Of a DNA stretch of 18,953 bases, positions 7,341-13,885 are shown one piece after another. Numbering within the stretch: position 1 is the first letter of the stretch; the number at the start of each line of letters is the position of its first letter. The stretch is from assembly GCA_019454865.1 (NCBI GenBank), contig JACFNJ010000023.1, positions 1 through 18,953 of the forward strand. The letters run 5' to 3'. A model generated the notes under the pieces. It was not told the origin of the DNA, searched no databases, and was given only the letters and a program-made list of their open reading frames with translations. The position numbers were made by a program, and so were the translations under genes. The DNA comes from Bacteroidia bacterium (GTDB lineage: Bacteria > Bacteroidota > Bacteroidia > UKL13-3).

Positions 7341-7717
7341 GCTTTGTTTTCATCATCAGTCATGTTTAGAAACTGTTTCTCCAATTGATCCATAAAAACA
7401 AAATCTATTGCTTCATCATCTGTTGGTATAAATGTAATATCTGCTTTTGCAAACAAACGGGTAAAAGAGTCCTCAGCATTTGTTATAATCAGCATCCCGT
7501 TGTGTTCGTTTAATTCTACTCCAAGATTTATTAATTCGCGAGTTGCATCGGCATTACAATCTTTTACCCCATCAATATTTACAATTAAATATTTGCTACT
7601 GCTGGCTACTTCGTGTCTTACTTTTTCTATTAACTTTAAAGCATTTGGTTTATCTAATGTAGTAAGGTCTGTTTTTATTAAAGAGTATTGATCACTCTTC
7701 TAAATTGTATAATTCAT
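7337..7717 (-). pseudogene. STAS-domain-like protein gene interrupted by in-frame TAG at codon 6
   Basis: Reading from the ATG at 7717 gives MNYTI, then TAG (7702-7700), then 120 codons in the same frame ending in TGA over the rnz start. The part after the TAG begins KSDQYSLIKTDL and ends DDEAIDFVFMDQLEKQF. Together with MNYTI before it, this matches Bacteroidota STAS (anti-sigma-factor antagonist) proteins, which begin like M-x-Y-T-I-x-K and end EAVDxIFMxxxE. So the stop lies inside the expected coding region. No ATG, GTG or TTG start occurs after the TAG until the Met about 50 codons before the end, which would remove most of the domain. The usual phospho-acceptor DSSG is also absent (DCNAD here). 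It may be a pseudogene, a sequencing error, or a gene started at a non-standard codon. Confidence 0.7.
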
Positions 7718-7740
7718 ATATTTTGTAAAATATTAATTGG

Positions 7741-7752
7741 TGTAAATTTACA
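7741..7752. repeat. 12-bp perfect palindrome in the divergent intergenic region
   Basis: TGTAAATTTACA is its own reverse complement and lies in the 82-base spacer between the divergent STAS-rnz genes and the YdfG-like dehydrogenase gene. A third TTTACA half follows at once. The position suits an operator for a dimeric regulator, but AT-rich palindromes arise easily by chance. Confidence 0.35.
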
Positions 7753-7799
7753 TTTACAGATGTAATTATTTATATATTTTGCGGAAAATTTATGGAATA

Positions 7800-8564
7800 A
7801 TGTCAAAAAAGATTGCCATAGTTACCGGAGCATCATCCGGTATAGGTGCTGCAACAGCTAATGTTTTGGCACAGTTGGGTTATGATTTAATTCTTATTGC
7901 TCGTAGAAAAAACAAGTTGGAACAGCTTGCAATTTCAATACAACAGCAATTTGCAAATCGTATCCTTACACTTAGTTTGGATGTTCGTAATAGGGAAGAG
8001 GTAATGCAGACATTTGAAAACTTGCCTAACGATTGGCAAAATATTCATGTGTTAATTAATAATGCAGGATTAGCAAGTGGATTAAGTACAATTGATAAAG
8101 GCGACTTGAACGATTGGGATGTGATGATTGATACAAACATTAAAGGATTATTGTATATGTCAAAAGCAGTAATTCCGTTTCTAATGCAAAACCCATTTAG
8201 TCATATTGTAAATATTGGCTCAATTGCCGGAAAGGAAGTGTATATGAATGGAAATGTATATTGTGCCACAAAACATGCGGTAGATGCTTTAAGTAAATCC
8301 ATGCGATTAGAGTTGTCTTCCTATCCTGTTAAAGTTACAGCTATTCATCCCGGTGCTGTTGAAACTGAATTTAGTATCGTCCGTTTTCATGGCGATAAGG
8401 AAAAAGCAGCAACTGTATATAAAGGTTTTGATAATTTGGTAGCAGATGATATTGCTGATGCAATTCAATATGTAATTAGCCGTCCAAAACATGTTACAAT
8501 AAATGATATGGTAATAATGCCTACGGCTCAACCTAATTCATCAGTTATTCATCGTACTTCATAA
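7800..8564 (+). CDS. Short-chain dehydrogenase/reductase, YdfG-like
   Basis: This cytoplasmic NAD(P)-dependent oxidoreductase has 254 residues. It has the cofactor motif TGASSGIG (9-16), NNAG (87-90), Asn113 and the catalytic Ser141, Tyr154, Lys158 (YCATK). The segment PGAVETEFSIVRFHGD and the end NDMVIMPTAQ are typical of the YdfG group, which oxidises L-allo-threonine, serine and related 3-hydroxy acids. Substrate here is not proven. I chose the ATG at 7800 because MSKKIAIVTG puts the first beta-strand at the normal distance; a TTG at 7779 would add seven atypical residues. The next gene begins 9 bases after its stop, probably in one transcript. Confidence 0.95.
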   Translation: MSKKIAIVTGASSGIGAATANVLAQLGYDLILIARRKNKLEQLAISIQQQFANRILTLSLDVRNREEVMQTFENLPNDWQNIHVLINNAGLASGLSTIDKGDLNDWDVMIDTNIKGLLYMSKAVIPFLMQNPFSHIVNIGSIAGKEVYMNGNVYCATKHAVDALSKSMRLELSSYPVKVTAIHPGAVETEFSIVRFHGDKEKAATVYKGFDNLVADDIADAIQYVISRPKHVTINDMVIMPTAQPNSSVIHRTS

Positions 8565-8573
8565 TAAATTACA

Positions 8574-9845
8574 ATGCGTAGTAAAATAGTTTTATTTTTT
8601 GGACTGTTAAGTAATTTGGTATTAGCTCAACAGCATGTGCATGTACAGCTTAATGATTTGGCGCGTGATGATAGGTTTGAGCGATTTAATTTAAACTTAG
8701 CATTGTTTGAAGTGAAAAATGACACTATTTTATCTTGGGATTTTGAGGGATTACGTAAGGCTGTGCCATATAAAATAATTAAACCGGGAGGATATAATTT
8801 TTATGCTTACGGGTATCTTTTTTTTGCAGCTAATACGCAAGGTACAAGTCCGGGTTTTATTACAGTACTTGTTGCTAATCCTTTTCATAAAACACCAATG
8901 TTGTATGCTGATTTAAATAATAATAATGATTTTACTGATGATGGAGAAGCCCATGCGCTGCCTTGGCGAGGCGATACTACACAGATAAAATTATGTGTTG
9001 CCGGAACAAGCCGATGTACCGATGTGAAACTTACTCACAATACAATTGAAGGAAAATTTGAGTACAAACGATTGATGAATGAGTACTATGCCTTTACATA
9101 CCCGGATAGAAAGTTTATAGGCATGGAACATTGCTATCGCGAGCAGCACTATCAAGCTAAGTCAGGTGTATTAAATTTAGGTAACGATTCTATTCGAGTA
9201 GTTTTGTTTGATGCCAATAACAACGGAGTATATAATGAACCGGATAGTGATAAATTTGTTTTGGCAAATTATTCCGATACATTAGTTTACCCTTTTGATG
9301 AATTATACAGTAGTGTAATAAGTAAAAAACAAGGCGCATGCTTTATTGATAAAAATGGTAGAATGTTTGAATACATAAGTGCCTTGCCGGATGGAAGCGC
9401 AATAGATATTACTATAAGCGATAGAACTACAAGTGCTGATGCAATAAAACCCGGTAAGAAACTTCCATTGTTTAAATACATTACCCATAAAGGCGAAAAG
9501 AAAAGAATATGCAGATTAAATCGGTATAAGCTGTATCTTTATTTTGGCAATCCGCAATCATCAGGATTTAGTGAAGACACTGCATCCTTGCGTGTATTGC
9601 AAACAGAGTTTAGCAAAACTCTTCGGGTGATTAGTTTTATAGAGGTACAAAAATCGTATGAGCTTAGTATAATCGGGCAGTATGGACAAGTAAATTGGAT
9701 ACTTGCATACAAGGATAAAAACTTAAATAAAAAACTTGGTGTACGCGGAATTCCTAGTAGTATTTTTACAAAAAAAAGGAGAAAGGTTATTCAATATAAT
9801 TTAACTCCAACTGAAGTACTCCAATTGTTAAGAGAAACGAAATAA
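8574..9845 (+). CDS. Secreted protein with degenerate TlpA/thioredoxin-like C-terminal domain
   Basis: The 423-residue protein starts with a signal peptide (cleavage probably after VLA, residue 18). Two Asp/Asn-rich loops resembling calcium-binding turns occur: D113-x-N-x-N-x-D119 with D123-G-E125, and D213-x-N-x-N-G. The C-terminal part from about 291 follows a TlpA/redoxin fold: GKKLPLF, then the strand KLYLYFG, a helix, the strand RVISFIEVQ, and LGVRGIPSSIF with a probable cis-Pro394. Where an active thioredoxin has WCxxC after the strand, this protein reads GNPQSSG (325-331), so dithiol redox activity is not expected. Cysteines lie elsewhere (141, 148, 187, 256, 313). It sits 9 bases after the dehydrogenase gene; the joint role is unknown. 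Confidence 0.8.
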   Translation: MRSKIVLFFGLLSNLVLAQQHVHVQLNDLARDDRFERFNLNLALFEVKNDTILSWDFEGLRKAVPYKIIKPGGYNFYAYGYLFFAANTQGTSPGFITVLVANPFHKTPMLYADLNNNNDFTDDGEAHALPWRGDTTQIKLCVAGTSRCTDVKLTHNTIEGKFEYKRLMNEYYAFTYPDRKFIGMEHCYREQHYQAKSGVLNLGNDSIRVVLFDANNNGVYNEPDSDKFVLANYSDTLVYPFDELYSSVISKKQGACFIDKNGRMFEYISALPDGSAIDITISDRTTSADAIKPGKKLPLFKYITHKGEKKRICRLNRYKLYLYFGNPQSSGFSEDTASLRVLQTEFSKTLRVISFIEVQKSYELSIIGQYGQVNWILAYKDKNLNKKLGVRGIPSSIFTKKRRKVIQYNLTPTEVLQLLRETK

Positions 9846-9851
9846 ATCGGA

Positions 9852-10973
9852 TTAATTGATGGGAATTAGTTTGTAATTCTCAAATTTCAAAATATTCAAA
9901 AATTGATTTTGGTAGCTTCCGTTTTTTTGTTTTACAAAAAAATATTTAGTACCAAGCATTTGTTGTGTATTCTCGGTAAGTTCGTTCATTAGTTGTTTAC
10001 CTTGCTTATTCATTGCATGAACAAGCATTAGCATTTGGTCATAACCTTTGTATGCAGCTTCGGTTGGTTCGGTATAAAATTTTTCTCGATATTTGGTTAT
10101 AAACTTTTTTACATCATCACGTGAATAATCACTATAAAATGGTGAAATTATTTTCAAATTGCACCTTTCAAGTATGCGGTATTCTATCGTTTTTGAATCA
10201 AACCATTGCATAAATCCATAGGTGTGCAAATTAGGTGTTGTAATGGTATCATTAATTTTTCTTAGTGTAGCATTCACTATCCTGTCTTGCAATGCCGCTA
10301 CAATGATGTGATTGTTCATATCATTTTTTGTGTAATGGCTTAAATCCAAATCGGGTGAAAATTCAACTGTTTTTATTTTTCCTTTCTTATCTATGCCAAG
10401 TTGCTTAAATGTGTTGAATAATGTTCTTCCAAGAACAGACTTATCGGTAATAACTATTATTTGTGCATTTGAGTCAGTAGATGTAATGTGCTTGGTAATA
10501 AACTTAGCATATACCGGTAAATCCGGATTGGCTGATACCCAATAGGGATCATCAATTTTACTTTTGCTAAAAGTCATTAATGGCGATACATGAAAAATTT
10601 TGTTTTGTTCACAAAAATCAGACAATACTATGTTCCCATTTTGCTTAACAGGCCCAATGATTAGTTCACTTTCTTTAAATGCTTGTTTTTGTAAGATATT
10701 TAAAACGGTCAAACTATCATTTTCCGTATCAAAAACTGTTAATCTCACGGCAATATTAGCTTTTTCGCAAGAGTCTAATGCTATTAATGCTCCCTGATAA
10801 TATTCACGACACATATTGCCTAACTCCGCATCTTTATAACTGGGGTTACTTATAATTTGTTTGGCATTAAATGGTAAAAGTAAACTTACATTATTGCTTT
10901 TTTTTGATTGAGCAAAACTTGTATTACCCCAAATAATTATACCAAGTGAAACAAGAAAAATGTATCGCATCAT
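9852..10973 (-). CDS. Secreted type-1 periplasmic-binding-fold protein
   Basis: From the ATG at 10973 the product has 373 residues with a signal peptide (cleavage probably after FAQ, residue 22). The body matches the Leu/Ile/Val-binding (Peripla_BP_6-like) fold as found in Bacteroidota LysM-associated proteins: VSLLLPFNAK, YYQGALIALDS, VRLTVFDTENDS, ESELIIGPVKQNG. No LysM repeat is visible. A start at 11051 would give an atypical N-terminus overlapping the upstream gene. It follows the HU/SPOR gene by 37 bases and ends 6 bases from the convergent gene at 8574-9845. With no ABC permease nearby, a role as an envelope or peptidoglycan-synthesis factor, comparable in idea to E. coli LpoA, is plausible but inferred. 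Confidence 0.85.
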   Translation of the reverse strand: MMRYIFLVSLGIIIWGNTSFAQSKKSNNVSLLLPFNAKQIISNPSYKDAELGNMCREYYQGALIALDSCEKANIAVRLTVFDTENDSLTVLNILQKQAFKESELIIGPVKQNGNIVLSDFCEQNKIFHVSPLMTFSKSKIDDPYWVSANPDLPVYAKFITKHITSTDSNAQIIVITDKSVLGRTLFNTFKQLGIDKKGKIKTVEFSPDLDLSHYTKNDMNNHIIVAALQDRIVNATLRKINDTITTPNLHTYGFMQWFDSKTIEYRILERCNLKIISPFYSDYSRDDVKKFITKYREKFYTEPTEAAYKGYDQMLMLVHAMNKQGKQLMNELTENTQQMLGTKYFFVKQKNGSYQNQFLNILKFENYKLIPIN

Positions 10974-11010
10974 TTTTATTTTCGATTGTTTTGCAAGATA
11001 CACTATTGAA

Positions 11011-12162
11011 TTATTCTTTACTTGTAAAAATCCAAATCTCAGGATTATCAACTCCTCTTAAGCTATCAGCCAATGCACTTGCTTCTTCTTTTGATGAGCA
11101 TTTTTTATAGCTAACGCGGTTGCAATTTGTTTTTTTATTAAGCAATAATTCTGCTTCAAATCCTCGTTTTTTTAATTCGTTATAAAATTTACGTGCATTT
11201 TTTTCATTACAAAAAACACCGCCTATAACATGGTAATTTTTAGTATTTGTTACTTCTACATTTGTAGTATTTTCAGAAGTTACAGTCTCCGGTTGTATGA
11301 TTTCAATGCTGTTATTTTCTTCAATTGTTTCGTTTGTTGTTGGCGTATTTTCAACTAATGTATCTATGCTTTCATCGTTTGAAGCAATAGTTGTGTCAAG
11401 TGGAATAACACTATTTGAAGTGTTATATTCATAATCTGACTCAGTTATTATCGGTTCTTCATTTTTAGTTGTGTCTGATGCAACAATTGTTGTTTTTGCA
11501 AATAGCGAATCAAACCAGGAGTTTATTCCTGCTGTATTTATTCGCATTGAGTCTAAAGCACCATATTTGTTAAGAAGTATAAAACTGTTTATACCCACTA
11601 CAGCAATTACCAACAAAGTAAGCAATTTTAATGCTATTGCTCTCCGTGATTTTTGTTCGTGTCTTGGATTTAGTCCTTTTCTTTCCTTAATAATTCTTGT
11701 TTTTCTATTCCCTTTGGTTAATTCAAATGCCGGAGTAGCTTGCAATGGATATAGCCCAAAACTACTATATAAGTAATTGTTTGATTTAATAGGTAAAAAA
11801 ACAAAATTAGCTTCGGCATTTAAGCGAAATGTTCCAAAATCATTTACTTCTAATTGTTTTTGATTTTCTAAAACATTTTTTACTTGTATTACAAAATTTT
11901 CAATTGTACGTAATGCTTCAGAATAGCTAACTGAACTTGATGTGGCAATATTTTGTGCTAATAAGCCATCATTGGTTTTTAAATTTTGGTTAAATACAAT
12001 TTTTTTAGCAGGTGGTGTTACTTGATGAGAAACTTGGTCAATGATTGCATTTTCTTTATTACACACAAATCCACCAAAATTGGGCACAATAACGCAATCG
12101 TGCTTGTACAACAGCGATTTAATTGTTGTCCAAATGGTATGATTATTCAGTTTTTCCTGCAT
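11011..12162 (-). CDS. HU-CCDC81/SPOR-domain transmembrane protein
   Basis: The 383 residues form four parts. Residues 1-145 contain the two HU-like domains of the bacterial CCDC81 type (HDCVIVPNFGGFV near 21-33, LEVNDFGTFRL near 104-114). A basic stretch follows (151-174), then one membrane helix (about 177-198). An acidic, Thr/Asn-rich linker (228-306) leads to a C-terminal SPOR domain (309-383, beginning NYHVIGGVF). SPOR domains bind peptidoglycan stripped of stem peptides at division sites, so the protein should be cytoplasmic at its N-terminus and periplasmic at its C-terminus, probably at the septum. Whether the HU-like part binds DNA or protein is not known from sequence. It probably forms an operon with the binding-fold protein downstream. 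Confidence 0.9.
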   Translation of the reverse strand: MQEKLNNHTIWTTIKSLLYKHDCVIVPNFGGFVCNKENAIIDQVSHQVTPPAKKIVFNQNLKTNDGLLAQNIATSSSVSYSEALRTIENFVIQVKNVLENQKQLEVNDFGTFRLNAEANFVFLPIKSNNYLYSSFGLYPLQATPAFELTKGNRKTRIIKERKGLNPRHEQKSRRAIALKLLTLLVIAVVGINSFILLNKYGALDSMRINTAGINSWFDSLFAKTTIVASDTTKNEEPIITESDYEYNTSNSVIPLDTTIASNDESIDTLVENTPTTNETIEENNSIEIIQPETVTSENTTNVEVTNTKNYHVIGGVFCNEKNARKFYNELKKRGFEAELLLNKKTNCNRVSYKKCSSKEEASALADSLRGVDNPEIWIFTSKE

Positions 12163-12172
12163 TAATAGAGTG

Positions 12173-12203
12173 CAAAATAAAAAGGCTGTATCAGCTTTGC
12201 AAA
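12173..12203 (-). promoter_or_regulatory. Candidate promoter of the HU/SPOR gene, overlapping a terminator
   Basis: On the minus strand TTTG (12203-12200) is followed after 19 bases by TTATTTTG (12180-12173), the same -7-like octamer as before the DUF3276 gene. The -33 box lies in the loop of the terminator at 12180-12219 and the -7 box in its U-run. The ATG at 12162 is only 10 bases past the -7 box, so the mRNA would be nearly leaderless. Confidence 0.45.
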
Positions 12204-12219
12204 CCGAATACAGCCTTTT
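12180..12219 (-). terminator. Intrinsic terminator after the beta-barrel protein gene
   Basis: A 12-bp perfect stem (AAAAGGCTGTAT at 12180-12191 with ATACAGCCTTTT at 12208-12219) encloses a 16-base loop and runs into a T-rich tract on the minus strand. It begins 19 bases after the stop of the beta-barrel gene and should end the TonB receptor/TPR/barrel transcript. The stem shares AAAAGGCTGT with the terminator at 242-273. Confidence 0.8.
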
Positions 12220-12237
12220 GTTTAAACTTGCAAACTA

Positions 12238-13860
12238 TCAGAATGTTAAAGTTATTCCGCCTAAAAGATTAAATCCATAAACTGGATAGTTCATCCAACG
12301 TTGGTATTTATTGTTGGTTAAGTTGTTTAAATTTAAAAATAATCCAATGTTTTTGCGGTATTTGTAACTAACACCCAAATTTAAATCGGTAATTGCTTTT
12401 AAATTAAATTCTTTGTTTGATGGCACCTCTATTCCGGTTCGTTTGTTCATGGTATAAGCATCTGCACGAATTATTATTTTTTCACCTAGATTATAAAAAA
12501 ATGCAGTTCGTGTTGTAAATGTAGGTCGCCCATAAGGTGCCGGTATTGCCAGGGAATAGGAAAAGTAGTTAAGTACAAAATTAAAATGAAATTTATCTGC
12601 AAACTCATGGTTTAATTCTGCTTTTACATTGCTTAAACCTGAATTAGTTGTGTCATAAATTGCTTCTTGTCCTAATGAAACTGAGTCATACCCAAAGAAT
12701 ACCATGTTTTTTACTGTAGCTAGAGAATATTGTAATGAGAAACTTGTTTGTGGTCCGATTTCACCTTTTACTCCGGTATAAAATTCAAACTTGTTATCTG
12801 TTTTATTTATGTTCAAAATACTTATGAAAGGGTTCTCATTTACTAAACTTTTATAAGTGTCTTTTATTAATCTTCCTGTAATACCTGCAAAAGCAGTTAT
12901 TGTTTTTGGAGTTATTTGGTATGCAATTTCAGCTTCCGGATAAAAATATAATTTTCCATTTGCACTATCACTAAATATGGTTGAGTTAAATCCTAGCATT
13001 ACAAATGCTCTGTTGTTAATGGATAAGGTATAGTCAGGATTAATAGTTACCAATACTTGGTTGTATTCAAAAGTTTTGGTTGATATTGTATTTGTATTTA
13101 CTCCCAAATCAACTTTTAATGGATTACCTCCAATATATTTAGAAACAGTGCCTGTTAATTTAAAATCGTTTTCTTTCATATCTTTATTGTCTATAAAGTT
13201 ATAGTAATAAAGGTCAATGTTGTATTTAATTTTTGAGGTGTCTTTAATTATGTTTGAATAACCTGCATTTAAATCAATAGCTGCATATTGTTTACGTAAA
13301 GTAGATTCACTTAAATTAAGAGATTGTGGTTGGAATCCATACAAGTGAATAACATTTCGGGTGTACGATACCGAAGAATGTAACATGCCTGAATTTAAAA
13401 ATCGTTTGCCCCACATATTTATTTGATTATCACTAAATGCTTGTACATTATCGGATGGGCTTGCGCTTAAATGTTTTGCAAACACTCCGGCTTGCGAAGT
13501 TTTGTTTCTTACGGTATTAATGTATGCTTCAATAACCGGAGAATTATAATTGCCATATCCAAGTTTAAAATAATTGGATTTTAGCTTAGGCAATAAAGCC
13601 GTACCCATTGCTAATGGTTTAATAGTATAAACGGTTGCATCTGTTGTTAGGCGAGTTTCCGGTAATGTATAATCCAACTTTGGGGCTTTTACTTCCGGTA
13701 CTTCAGGATTTGGATTACTTGTAATTTTGAGTATCTCGGATAAGGTTGGTTTAAAGTCTTTAATTACATCGTACTCATTAGTCCGAAGTGTATCTTGTGC
13801 AAATGCTGTGCAGGTGATAAACCAAAGTGCACTAAATATTGCTATATGTTTTATATTCAT
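12238..13860 (-). CDS. Outer-membrane beta-barrel protein, TonB-receptor-like barrel without plug
   Basis: The 540-residue protein has a signal peptide (cleavage probably after AFA, residue 21), a short leader with the phrase VIKDFKPTLSE (32-42), a proline-rich stretch, and then alternating hydrophobic/aromatic strands to the end. The last residues (GGITLTF) finish in Phe, the usual barrel-insertion signal. The region around NLGVSYKYRKNIGLFLNLNNL resembles the last strands of TonB-dependent receptors, but there is no plug domain with the RGG-type motifs, so it is a barrel-only relative. It lies 25 bases after the TPR gene and is followed by a terminator. Function and ligand are unknown; it is probably an outer-membrane partner of the TPR protein. 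Confidence 0.82.
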   Translation of the reverse strand: MNIKHIAIFSALWFITCTAFAQDTLRTNEYDVIKDFKPTLSEILKITSNPNPEVPEVKAPKLDYTLPETRLTTDATVYTIKPLAMGTALLPKLKSNYFKLGYGNYNSPVIEAYINTVRNKTSQAGVFAKHLSASPSDNVQAFSDNQINMWGKRFLNSGMLHSSVSYTRNVIHLYGFQPQSLNLSESTLRKQYAAIDLNAGYSNIIKDTSKIKYNIDLYYYNFIDNKDMKENDFKLTGTVSKYIGGNPLKVDLGVNTNTISTKTFEYNQVLVTINPDYTLSINNRAFVMLGFNSTIFSDSANGKLYFYPEAEIAYQITPKTITAFAGITGRLIKDTYKSLVNENPFISILNINKTDNKFEFYTGVKGEIGPQTSFSLQYSLATVKNMVFFGYDSVSLGQEAIYDTTNSGLSNVKAELNHEFADKFHFNFVLNYFSYSLAIPAPYGRPTFTTRTAFFYNLGEKIIIRADAYTMNKRTGIEVPSNKEFNLKAITDLNLGVSYKYRKNIGLFLNLNNLTNNKYQRWMNYPVYGFNLLGGITLTF

Positions 13861-13885
13861 TTCGGTAATTGTATTTTTAAGGATA

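Noticed and set aside
7500..7691. A + strand reading frame of 63 codons opposite the STAS-like gene
   Set aside because: It is a shadow of the minus-strand coding sequence and shows no family features.
7700..7702. TAG recoded as an amino acid throughout this genome
   Set aside because: TAG ends the DUF3098 gene exactly before the uppP ATG, and all other genes have normal lengths with TAA or TGA stops, so general recoding is not supported.
7779..7799. TTG start for the short-chain dehydrogenase
   Set aside because: The ATG at 7800 gives the normal distance to the cofactor-binding strand, and the added residues do not resemble the family.
10974..11051. Longer start for the binding-fold protein (ATG at 11051)
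   Set aside because: It overlaps the end of the HU/SPOR gene and would bury the signal peptide behind 26 residues.
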